This document shows, in pieces, positions 36,042 through 44,858 of a stretch of DNA of 64,000 nt. Below the pieces are notes generated by a model that had not been told where the DNA came from, searched no databases, and saw only the letters and a list, made by a program, of their open reading frames with translations. Numbering within the stretch: the stretch's first letter is position 1; the number at the start of each line of letters is the position of its first letter. The DNA is taken from positions 62,001 through 126,000 of the forward strand of contig NZ_JAOVZN010000002.1 in the NCBI RefSeq assembly GCF_025717045.1, given 5' to 3'. Source of the DNA: Flavobacterium sp. SH_e. GTDB lineage: Bacteria > Bacteroidota > Bacteroidia > Flavobacteriales > Flavobacteriaceae. The position numbers were made by a program, and so were the translations under genes.

Positions 36042-37151
36042 ATGAAATACACAACACGACAAAGCGCCATTTTATTACTAAGTGATGGAACTATTTTTCA
36101 TGGAAAGTCTATCGGTATTAGCGGTAAAACTTTTGGTGAAGTTTGTTTTAATACTGGAATGACCGGATATCAGGAGATTTTTACAGATCCTTCGTATTTT
36201 GGGCAAATTATGGTTACTACTAATCCACACATCGGGAATTATGGTATAAATGATTTAGAAGTTGAATCAGACAGCGTGAAAATTGCTGGTTTAGTTTGTA
36301 AAAATTTTAGCTTTAACTATTCTAGAGAAGGTGCTTCTGGTAGCCTAGAAGATTATTTTGCAAAACAAAATTTAATCTGTATCTCTGATGTGGATACTAG
36401 AGCTCTGGTTAGTTATATTCGTGATAATGGTGCAATGAATGCTGTTATCTGTACAGATGGAACTTCAATTGAAGATCTGAAAAAAGAATTGGCAAATGTG
36501 CCAAATATGGAAGGTCTTGAGTTAGCCTCAAAAGTGTCTACAAAAGAGCCTTATTTTGTAGGGGATGAAAATGCGACATACAAAATTTCGGCACTTGACC
36601 TTGGAATTAAAAAGAATATTTTAAGAAACTTTGCAAAAAGAGATTGTTATATTAAGGTTTTTCCATACGATACAAGTTACGAGGAGTTAAGCGCGTTTAA
36701 TCCAGACGGATATTTCTTGTCTAATGGACCTGGAGATCCGGACCCGCTTTATGGAGTAATAGAGGTTGCTAAGAACATTATTGCAGATGATAAACCTTTG
36801 TTTGGAATCTGTTTAGGTCATCAGATTATTGCATTAGCAAATGGAGTTCAGACTTATAAAATGTTTGGAGGGCACCGAGGAATTAATCATCCAGTAAAAA
36901 ATCTTCTTACAGGTAAAGGGGAGATTACTTCTCAAAATCATGGATTCGCTGTAAAAAGAGAAGCTTTAGAAGGTCATCCAGAGTTAGAACTGACTCATAT
37001 ACATTTAAATGATGATACAGTTGCAGGAATGCGAATGAAGAATAAGAATTGTTTTTCTGTTCAATATCACCCAGAAGCTAGTCCGGGACCACATGATTCG
37101 TCATATTTGTTTGATCAATTTGTTGAGAACATTAAAAGTAGTAAGGTCTAA
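36042..37151 (+). CDS. carA: carbamoyl-phosphate synthase small subunit (glutaminase)
   Basis: CarA hydrolyses glutamine and channels ammonia to CarB for arginine and pyrimidine synthesis. The 369 residues hold the N-terminal small-subunit domain (about 1-150, with FNTGMTGYQEIFTDPSY) and the class I glutamine amidotransferase domain with Cys257 in FGICLGHQ and His343/Glu345 in QYHPEAS. carB is not adjacent, so the two subunits are expressed from separate places. The leader hairpin may be regulatory. Confidence 0.97.
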   Translation: MKYTTRQSAILLLSDGTIFHGKSIGISGKTFGEVCFNTGMTGYQEIFTDPSYFGQIMVTTNPHIGNYGINDLEVESDSVKIAGLVCKNFSFNYSREGASGSLEDYFAKQNLICISDVDTRALVSYIRDNGAMNAVICTDGTSIEDLKKELANVPNMEGLELASKVSTKEPYFVGDENATYKISALDLGIKKNILRNFAKRDCYIKVFPYDTSYEELSAFNPDGYFLSNGPGDPDPLYGVIEVAKNIIADDKPLFGICLGHQIIALANGVQTYKMFGGHRGINHPVKNLLTGKGEITSQNHGFAVKREALEGHPELELTHIHLNDDTVAGMRMKNKNCFSVQYHPEASPGPHDSSYLFDQFVENIKSSKV

Positions 37152-37250
37152 AACGATGTAGTTAATAAATAAAGGTGTTTAATGGCTAAAATGCGTTTAT
37201 AGTATTAAATATTTTTATAATTTCGAAAAAAAAATATAATTTATTAATAA

Positions 37251-38555
<1,305 letters not shown>

Positions 38556-38576
38556 TTGAACGAATTATATATTGGG

Positions 38577-38610
38577 AAAAACCATCTGTTTTTGCAGATG
38601 GTTTTTTTTT
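38577..38610 (+). terminator. rho-independent terminator after eno
   Basis: A 12-bp stem (38577-38588 with 38595-38606, core ACCATCTG) and 6-base loop are followed by a T run to 38610. Confidence 0.92.
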
Positions 38611-38664
38611 GGACTTTTAACAAATTCATAGCAGTATTCTTTTTTTAATTAGTCTTAAATTCAT

Positions 38665-38672
38665 TAGATTTG
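38665..38672 (+). promoter_or_regulatory. -7 promoter box of gltA
   Basis: TAGATTTG matches TAnnTTTG and lies 36 bases before the chosen gltA start. The -33 region is T-rich but has no TTG. Confidence 0.4.
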
Positions 38673-38708
38673 ATAAATTATTATTTAAAGAATTATTTCC
38701 AGTATATT

Positions 38709-39986
38709 ATGTCAAAAATAGCTACATTAGAAATAGATGGTAAAAAGATTGAGCTTCCGGTAATCACAGGGAGTGAAAACGAATCAGCTATCGATATCAA
38801 CAAATTACGTGATTTAACGGGTGTTATTACAATTGATCCAGGTTATAAAAATTCAGGATCTTGTACAAGTGAAATCACTTTCCTAGATGGAGAAGAGGGA
38901 ATTTTACGTTACAGAGGATATTCAATCGAAGATCTTGCTGAAAAAGCTAGTTTCTTAGAAGTTTCTTATCTTTTGATTTTTGGAGAATTGCCAACCGCTG
39001 CACAATTAGAAGAATTCGAAAATGGTATTAAAAAACATTCTTTGGTAAACGAAGAAATGAAAAATATCATTGACGGTTTCCCTAAAACGGCTCACCCAAT
39101 GGGAGTGTTATCTGCTTTAACTAGCGCATTGACAGCTTTTAATCCTAAAGCGGTTAATGTTGATAACGAAAAAGAAATGTACGAAGCTATTTGTAAAACA
39201 ATGGCAAAATTTTTAGTGATAGCTACATGGACTTACAGAAAATCTATGGGGTATCCTTTAAATTATTATGATAATACAAAAGGGTATGTAGAAAGTTTTA
39301 TGCAATTAATGTTTAAATTACCTACAGGGCCTTATGCTGCAAATCCAGTAATCGTAAATGCTTTAGATAAATTATTCATTCTTCACGCAGATCACGAGCA
39401 AAACTGTTCTACATCTACAGTTAGAATGGTAGGTTCATCTCACGCTGGTTTATTTGCTTCAGTTTCTGCAGGAGTTTCTGCACTTTGGGGACCACTTCAC
39501 GGTGGAGCAAATCAAGCTGTACTTGAAATGCTAGAAGAAATTAACAAAGACGGTGGAGATACAGATAAATTTTTAGCGAAAGCAAAAGATAAAAATGATC
39601 CATTCCGTTTAATGGGATTCGGACACAGAGTTTACAAAAACTTTGATCCAAGAGCTAAAATCATCAAAAAAGCAGCGACAGAAGTATTAGAAACGTTGGG
39701 TGTTGAAGATCCGATTTTAGAGATTGCAAGAAAATTAGAAAAAGCAGCTCTTGAAGATGAATACTTCAAATCAAGAAATTTATATCCAAACGTTGATTTC
39801 TACTCTGGGATTATTTACAGAGCATTAGGAATTCCGACAGATATGTTTACCGTTATGTTTGCAATTGGAAGGCTTCCAGGTTGGATAGCTCAATGGAAAG
39901 AAATGCGTGAAAACAAAGAGCCAATCGGAAGACCGAGACAAATTTATACTGGACATCCTTTAAGAGAGTTCAAGTCTAATAAATAA
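38709..39986 (+). CDS. gltA: citrate synthase
   Basis: Citrate synthase condenses oxaloacetate and acetyl-CoA to start the TCA cycle. I chose the ATG at 38709 (MSKIATLEIDGKK, 425 residues). An in-frame start at 38670 lies inside the promoter box. Catalytic-site motifs SSHAGLFASVSAGVSALWGP, GFGHRVYKNFDPRA and YPNVDFYSG are present. The N-terminal strand domain places it with the hexameric type II enzymes, which are often inhibited by NADH. It is followed by a terminator. Confidence 0.97.
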   Translation: MSKIATLEIDGKKIELPVITGSENESAIDINKLRDLTGVITIDPGYKNSGSCTSEITFLDGEEGILRYRGYSIEDLAEKASFLEVSYLLIFGELPTAAQLEEFENGIKKHSLVNEEMKNIIDGFPKTAHPMGVLSALTSALTAFNPKAVNVDNEKEMYEAICKTMAKFLVIATWTYRKSMGYPLNYYDNTKGYVESFMQLMFKLPTGPYAANPVIVNALDKLFILHADHEQNCSTSTVRMVGSSHAGLFASVSAGVSALWGPLHGGANQAVLEMLEEINKDGGDTDKFLAKAKDKNDPFRLMGFGHRVYKNFDPRAKIIKKAATEVLETLGVEDPILEIARKLEKAALEDEYFKSRNLYPNVDFYSGIIYRALGIPTDMFTVMFAIGRLPGWIAQWKEMRENKEPIGRPRQIYTGHPLREFKSNK

Positions 39987-39993
39987 AAAAACG

Positions 39994-40023
39994 AAAGCTT
40001 CACTTACATGTGAAGCTTTTTTT
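39994..40023 (+). terminator. rho-independent terminator after gltA
   Basis: A 10-bp stem AAAGCTTCAC/GTGAAGCTTT (39994-40003 with 40010-40019) with a 6-base loop is followed by T residues to 40023, a few bases past gltA. Confidence 0.9.
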
Positions 40024-40049
40024 ATCTTTGCTCAAAATATAATAAAGTT

Positions 40050-40964
40050 ATGTTGCAATTAAATGTAAAGAACGAAACGTCTCGGCTTCGTGCTGTAGTT
40101 CTGGGTTCTGCTGTTCATAATGGTCCAACTCCAACTATAGAAGAGGCGTATGACCCTAAATCATTGGAACATATTAAGGCAGGAACTTATCCTGTAGAAA
40201 AAGATATGGTTGCTGAAATGGATGCTTTTAATGCTGTTTTCAAAAAGTATGATGTTGCCGTTTATCGCCCAGAAATGATTGAAAATTACAATCAGATTTT
40301 TGCTAGAGATATAGGTTTTGTAATTGATGATGTTTTTGTAAAATCTAATATTCTACCAGATAGAGAACGCGAATTAGATGCAATTCAATATGTAATTGAT
40401 CAGATTGACCCAATAAAAGTAGTTCGTCCTCCAGAAGAAGTCCATATAGAAGGAGGAGACGTTATGCTTTGGAATGATCATATTTTTATTGGGACTTATA
40501 AAGGAAGTGATTATAAAGATTACATTACGGCAAGAACCAATATGCAAGGTGTAAATTATATCAAATCTTTGTTTCCTAATAAAATTGTGAAAGAGTTTGA
40601 TTTAGTAAAATCTAAATTGGAAGCAAGAGATAATGCATTGCATTTAGATTGTTGTTTTCAACCTGTTGGGAAAGATAAAGGTATTATATATAAAAGAGGT
40701 TTTCGTGAAGAAGCTGATTATTTGTATTTAGTGAAACTTTTTGGAAAAGAAAATCTATTTCATATTGAAAGAAATGAAATGTATAATATGTTTTCAAACG
40801 TGTTTTCAATTGATGAAAATGTTGTTGTTTCTGAAAAGAATTTTACAAGATTGAATAACTGGCTTCGTGAAAATGGTTTTACTGTGGAAGAAATTCCGTA
40901 TGCTGAAATTTCGAAACAGGAAGGTTTGTTGAGATGTTCAACTTTACCATTAATTAGAGACTAA
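40050..40964 (+). CDS. dimethylarginine dimethylaminohydrolase-like (amidinotransferase superfamily) protein
   Basis: The 304 residues fit the guanidino-group-modifying superfamily (arginine deiminase, DDAH, amidinotransferases). The acidic motif HIEGGDVMLWNDH (near 135-147), the histidine in ALHLDCCFQ (near 200), and the catalytic Cys near the C-terminus in LRCSTLPL make up the expected triad. NCBI-style naming would be DDAH family. The substrate could be arginine, methylarginine or another guanidino compound. It is followed by a second superfamily member, suggesting an arginine/citrulline pathway. Confidence 0.82.
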   Translation: MLQLNVKNETSRLRAVVLGSAVHNGPTPTIEEAYDPKSLEHIKAGTYPVEKDMVAEMDAFNAVFKKYDVAVYRPEMIENYNQIFARDIGFVIDDVFVKSNILPDRERELDAIQYVIDQIDPIKVVRPPEEVHIEGGDVMLWNDHIFIGTYKGSDYKDYITARTNMQGVNYIKSLFPNKIVKEFDLVKSKLEARDNALHLDCCFQPVGKDKGIIYKRGFREEADYLYLVKLFGKENLFHIERNEMYNMFSNVFSIDENVVVSEKNFTRLNNWLRENGFTVEEIPYAEISKQEGLLRCSTLPLIRD

Positions 40965-40977
40965 AAATAGTTTTTTT

Positions 40978-41042
40978 CAAGTTTGAGGTTTCAAGTTTTT
41001 AGAAGACACGAAACCTGAAACCTGAAACTTGAAACTTGAAAC
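40978..41042. repeat. heptamer tandem repeat with inverted arm
   Basis: Four full GAAACCT/GAAACTT heptamers and a partial fifth occupy 41010-41042. The left arm (40978-40999) is close to their reverse complement, so the RNA or DNA strand can fold into a long hairpin with a few G-U pairs. It sits between two related genes. It may be a dispersed flavobacterial repeat or a transcriptional attenuator. Confidence 0.75.
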
Positions 41043-41059
41043 GAGAAAATATATAAAAA

Positions 41060-41995
41060 ATGAGACAAACTACTAATGCTATCGTGATGATTCGCCCAGT
41101 TGCATTCAGAATGAATGAACAAACGGCTGTCAATAATTATTATCAAAAGGTGTTAGACGGACTTTTGCCAAGTACTGTTAATGCTAAAGCGCAACAAGAA
41201 TTTGATGCTTTTGTAGAAAAGCTAAGAGCGGTTGGCGTTGATGTAACAGTTGTTGATGATAATTTAGAGACTGATACTCCAGATAGTATTTTTCCAAATA
41301 ACTGGGTTTCGTTTCATGAAAATGGAGATGTAGCATTGTATCCAATGTTTGCAGAAAACCGTCGTCAAGAACGTCGTGAAGATATTTTGGATACTTTGGA
41401 AGAAAAAGGATTTGAAATTACCAATATAATGGACTATACTTCTGCAGAAGAAGATGGCATTTTCTTAGAAGGAACAGGAAGTTTATTATTAGATAGAGCA
41501 AACGGAAAAGCATATTGCGCTTTATCACCAAGAGCTGACGAAGAATTGTTTATAGAGTTCTGTGAAGATTTTGATTATGCTCCAGTTATTTTCGAAGCTT
41601 TTCAAACAGTTGATGGAGAACGAAAACTAATTTATCATACTAATGTTATGATGTGTTTAGGCGAAACTTTTGCAGTAATTTGTGCAGATTCGATTGATGA
41701 CAAGAAAGAACGCAAAATGGTTCTGGATAGTCTTAAGCAAGATCAAAAAGAAGTTGTTTTGATTACCGAAGCTCAAGTAAATAATTTTGCAGGAAATATG
41801 CTGGAAGTTCGAGGGAAAGATGATAAACGATATATTGTAATGAGTGCATCAGCTCATCAAAGTTTAACTCCGAAACAAATAGCACAATTAGAAAACCATG
41901 CTGAAATTTTAAGTTCAAGTTTGGATACAATTGAAGCTTGTGGTGGTGGAAGTGCAAGATGTATGATGGCCGAAATTTTCTTACCAAGAAGTTAA
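41060..41995 (+). CDS. ctlX: citrulline hydrolase CtlX-like protein (arginine deiminase-related)
   Basis: The 311 residues fit the CtlX-type citrulline utilisation hydrolases of the arginine-deiminase-related family. The start (TNAIVMIRPVAFRMNEQT) is typical. The acidic motif FLEGTGSLLLDR, the His in IYHTNVMMC and the C-terminal Cys in ACGGGSARCMMAE form the probable catalytic triad. The likely reaction is citrulline to ornithine plus carbon dioxide and ammonia. The pairing with the upstream DDAH-like gene supports the assignment, but the substrate is inferred. Confidence 0.8.
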   Translation: MRQTTNAIVMIRPVAFRMNEQTAVNNYYQKVLDGLLPSTVNAKAQQEFDAFVEKLRAVGVDVTVVDDNLETDTPDSIFPNNWVSFHENGDVALYPMFAENRRQERREDILDTLEEKGFEITNIMDYTSAEEDGIFLEGTGSLLLDRANGKAYCALSPRADEELFIEFCEDFDYAPVIFEAFQTVDGERKLIYHTNVMMCLGETFAVICADSIDDKKERKMVLDSLKQDQKEVVLITEAQVNNFAGNMLEVRGKDDKRYIVMSASAHQSLTPKQIAQLENHAEILSSSLDTIEACGGGSARCMMAEIFLPRS

Positions 41996-42010
41996 AATAA
42001 AAGATCTAAT

Positions 42011-42057
42011 AAAAAGAAAGGGATAAAATCATGTTGCGATTTTATCCCTTTCTTTTT
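42011..42057. terminator. bidirectional terminator between ctlX and marC
   Basis: A perfect 20-bp inverted repeat (42011-42030 with 42038-42057, 7-base loop) lies between the converging ctlX and marC genes. A tracts on one side and T tracts on the other suit termination on both strands. Confidence 0.95.
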
Positions 42058-42072
42058 TAATATTTGATTAAA

Positions 42073-42699
42073 CTAAAAATTTCCTTTAATAATATTTACA
42101 ATTGCACTTACAATATATTGTATGCCAATTGAAATAACTATAAAGCCAACAATTCTAGAGATTGCAACAATTCCTGAAGCACCTAATATTCTTGCTAAAT
42201 AATGAGCACTTTTTAGAATGGCAAAAATAGCAACTGCAATGGCAAGAATCGCTAATGAAGAAATTATGATTTCGTTTAACTCGTGATGTTCTTGATAAAA
42301 AGCAATTAAAAGGGACATTGAGCCAGGACCAGCAAGCATCGGAATTGCCAAAGGGGTTAATGCAATATCATTTCTCTGTTGTGCTTCATTTTCAATTTTT
42401 TTATTGATCCCGCGCTTTTTATTGAATTTCCCTGAAAGTAAAGAGAAACCAGAATTCACAATTACTATTCCGCCGGCAATTCTTAAAGCATCGATGCTAA
42501 TTCCGAAAAAGGTTAGGACATATTGGCCGATGAAATAAGAAACTAATAATATTATAAAAACGTTAATTGCGGTCCAAAGCGAAATTCGAGATCTTTCTTT
42601 TTGGGAGTCGTGTTGCGTTAATCCAACAAAGATTGGCACAGTTCCGATTGGGTTTAGTACCGAGAATAATGCGGCAAATAAGTAAATGAATAATTCCAT
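42073..42699 (-). CDS. MarC family integral membrane protein
   Basis: The 208-residue protein has about six hydrophobic segments and the MarC hallmarks: FSVLNPIGTVPIFVGLT near the N-terminus, ALTPLAIPMLAGPGSM in the middle and GIQYIVSAI at the end. The function of MarC proteins is not settled; they are no longer thought to confer multiple antibiotic resistance. It is transcribed alone and converges on ctlX. Confidence 0.92.
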   Translation of the reverse strand: MELFIYLFAALFSVLNPIGTVPIFVGLTQHDSQKERSRISLWTAINVFIILLVSYFIGQYVLTFFGISIDALRIAGGIVIVNSGFSLLSGKFNKKRGINKKIENEAQQRNDIALTPLAIPMLAGPGSMSLLIAFYQEHHELNEIIISSLAILAIAVAIFAILKSAHYLARILGASGIVAISRIVGFIVISIGIQYIVSAIVNIIKGNF

Positions 42700-42826
42700 A
42701 GAATATTGGTTAGTGAAGTAAAAGTAGTTATTTTTTGATGTTTTGTATGAAATTATGTTAGAATAATATTTTTTAATTGCTATTGATTCTGAATCAAAGA
42801 CATAGGATTAAATGGTTCTTTTTAAT

Positions 42827-42834
42827 TACTTTTG
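42827..42834 (+). promoter_or_regulatory. -7 promoter box of the CoA-binding protein gene
   Basis: TACTTTTG matches TAnnTTTG, 17 bases before the ATG at 42852. No clear TTG -33 box was seen. Confidence 0.45.
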
Positions 42835-42851
42835 CAGTCTAAATAAAAACA

Positions 42852-43217
42852 ATGAAAAGTAAAAAAACACTAGTTATAGGAGCATCAACAAATTCAGATC
42901 GTTATTCATATAGAGCCGTAAATATGCTGGTAGGAAAAGGGCATTCTGTTTTAGCAATTGGACAAAAAGCAGGAGAAGTTGCTGGCGTGAAAATTCAAAC
43001 TAAAGCCATACCAGTTAAAAATATTGACACAATTACTTTGTACCTAAACCCAGTACGTCAAAGAGATTATTACAATTATATTATTGAAGCACATCCTAAA
43101 CGTGTAATTTTTAATCCGGGAACTGAAAATCCAGAATTGTACCAATTATTGGAGTTAAATGATATTCAGGTTGAAGTAGCTTGTACATTAGTTTTATTGG
43201 CAACAAATCAATATTAA
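42852..43217 (+). CDS. CoA-binding protein (YccU-like)
   Basis: The 121-residue protein is a single Rossmann-like CoA-binding domain. It has LVIGASTNSDRYSYRAVNML near the N-terminus and a conserved IFNPGTENPEL motif, and ends in a Cys-containing EVACTLVLL segment. Related proteins (CoA_binding_2) resemble succinyl-CoA synthetase alpha N-termini, but their role is unknown. It stands alone between marC and recR, with 139 bases to recR. Confidence 0.88.
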   Translation: MKSKKTLVIGASTNSDRYSYRAVNMLVGKGHSVLAIGQKAGEVAGVKIQTKAIPVKNIDTITLYLNPVRQRDYYNYIIEAHPKRVIFNPGTENPELYQLLELNDIQVEVACTLVLLATNQY

Positions 43218-43343
43218 GAACTTTAAAAATGAGAATAGGCTTCGGAAAACAATATTGAAATAGGTGTTTTTTCTGGATAAAATTCCAGTATTTATAAGCA
43301 TTGAATTTAATTGCTGTAATGCGAGCTAAACCATTAAAAGTAT

Positions 43344-43351
43344 TACTTTTG
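43344..43351 (+). promoter_or_regulatory. -7 promoter box of recR
   Basis: TACTTTTG matches TAnnTTTG and ends five bases before the recR ATG. The mRNA would start at or beside the start codon. No TTG was found at the -33 distance. Confidence 0.45.
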
Positions 43352-43356
43352 TCGTC

Positions 43357-43977
43357 ATGGAATTTTCATCAAAATTAATCGAAAAAGCGGTAAACGAAAT
43401 GTCGCAATTGCCTGGTATTGGTAAGCGTACAGCTCTTCGGCTAGTTCTTCATCTGCTAAAACAGCCTAAAGAACAAACTTCTTTTTTATCTCAGGCATTA
43501 TTAAATATGCGTGAGGATATCAAATTTTGCGAAAGTTGCCATAATATTTCGGACACTAAAATCTGCGAAATTTGTGCAAATCATCTCAGAAATCATGAGA
43601 CGATATGTGTTGTAGAAGATATTCGTGATGTTATGGCGATTGAGAATACAGGTCAGTACAAAGGAATTTATCATGTTCTTGGAGGAAAGATTTCACCTAT
43701 TGAAGGAGTTGGTCCAAATCAGCTAAATATTTCAAGTTTGGTTGAGAAGGTAAAATCTGGCAAAGTGGCTGAAATTATTTTTGCTTTAAGTTCGACGATG
43801 GAAGGAGATACAACAAATTTTTACATCTATAAACAAATTATAGATGCAGAAATTATAATCTCTACAATTGCTCGAGGAATATCTGTTGGAGATGAATTAG
43901 AATATGCAGACGAAGTAACATTAGGAAGGAGTATTTTGCATAGAGTTCCTTTTGAAAAAACATTTAAAAATAATTAA
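43357..43977 (+). CDS. recR: recombination mediator protein RecR
   Basis: RecR works with RecO and RecF to load RecA at gaps. The 206 residues contain the helix-hairpin-helix [12 protein letters not shown] (about 18-29), the four-Cys zinc finger ([16 protein letters not shown], about 57-72), and a Toprim domain with [15 protein letters not shown]. Length is normal. The gene probably has a leaderless transcript (see the -7 box). It precedes the polysaccharide locus. Confidence 0.97.
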   Translation: MEFSSKLIEKAVNEMSQLPGIGKRTALRLVLHLLKQPKEQTSFLSQALLNMREDIKFCESCHNISDTKICEICANHLRNHETICVVEDIRDVMAIENTGQYKGIYHVLGGKISPIEGVGPNQLNISSLVEKVKSGKVAEIIFALSSTMEGDTTNFYIYKQIIDAEIIISTIARGISVGDELEYADEVTLGRSILHRVPFEKTFKNN

Positions 43978-44027
43978 ACTAAACCCCCAAATGACAAGTA
44001 GGTTTTTCGATACATTAAAGGAAAAGC

Positions 44028-44035
44028 TATATTTG
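44028..44035 (+). promoter_or_regulatory. -7 promoter box of the polysaccharide locus (wza)
   Basis: TATATTTG matches TAnnTTTG, 16 bases before the export-protein ATG. The -33 region is T-rich without a TTG. The same -7 octamer recurs in the internal promoter at 50427-50434. Confidence 0.5.
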
Positions 44036-44051
44036 CGATAAAATTGAACCA

Positions 44052-44843
44052 ATGACAAAAAAAAGCTTTTTTCTATTTTTCTTAATGTCAATATTATTTA
44101 CATCGTGTATTCCAATTAAAGATTTGGTTTATCTTCAAGACAAAAATAATTCAGATGAGAAGACAACTATTGCAGCTGTGGAATCAAAACCATATCGATT
44201 ACAAGTAAATGATGTTCTAAGTGTTAATATAAAAGCAATTGATCCAAAATTGGTTTCTATCTTCAATACAACGGAAAGTCAAAGTAATCAAACTTCAAAA
44301 TCAGAAGCAGGTCTTTATTTTGATGGTTTTACAGTTGATGATCATGGTAATATTAGAATGCCAATTTTAGGTGAAATTAATGTAATTGGCTATACTCTCG
44401 AAGAAGTTCGCTTGAAAATTGAAAAAAAATTGCTTGAGGAATATTTTAAAAGTGAAGCAAATGTTTTTGTAACAGTTAAATTAGCGGGTTTTAGATATAC
44501 AATCAATGGAGAAGTCGGAAATACAGGAACTAAAGTGTTATTTAAGGAAAACGTTACCATTCTGGAAGCTGTAGCAAATGCTGGAGATATTACTACTGTA
44601 GGTAATAGGAAAGAAGTTACTGTAATTCGTCAAAGTCCAACGGGAGTTCAAATGCATAATATTGATCTTACAGATGTAAATGTCATGAAATCACCATATT
44701 ATTATTTGCAACCGAATGATTATATCTATATCAAACCAGTGAAACAAAAAACGTGGGGAACTGGGCAGACAGGATTACAATCGTTAACTACAATTATTAC
44801 CTTATTGTCTTTGGCAACAACGGTTTTCCTTATTGTTAAATAA
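44052..44843 (+). CDS. wza: polysaccharide export lipoprotein (Wza/OPX family)
   Basis: Wza-type lipoproteins form the outer-membrane exit channel for capsule or exopolysaccharide. The 263 residues have lipobox FTSC (Cys19), a polysaccharide export domain (about 45-140, YRLQVNDVLSVNIKAIDPK), an SLBB domain (about 145-215, GFRYTINGEVGNTG) and a C-terminal hydrophobic segment (about 240-262). It is shorter than E. coli Wza. It lies 15 bases before the wzc-like gene, the usual pairing. Confidence 0.92.
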   Translation: MTKKSFFLFFLMSILFTSCIPIKDLVYLQDKNNSDEKTTIAAVESKPYRLQVNDVLSVNIKAIDPKLVSIFNTTESQSNQTSKSEAGLYFDGFTVDDHGNIRMPILGEINVIGYTLEEVRLKIEKKLLEEYFKSEANVFVTVKLAGFRYTINGEVGNTGTKVLFKENVTILEAVANAGDITTVGNRKEVTVIRQSPTGVQMHNIDLTDVNVMKSPYYYLQPNDYIYIKPVKQKTWGTGQTGLQSLTTIITLLSLATTVFLIVK

Positions 44844-44858
44844 AAAAAGATTTTTAAA

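Noticed and set aside
38670..38708. Longer start for citrate synthase
   Set aside because: It begins inside the -7 box, so it would not be transcribed.
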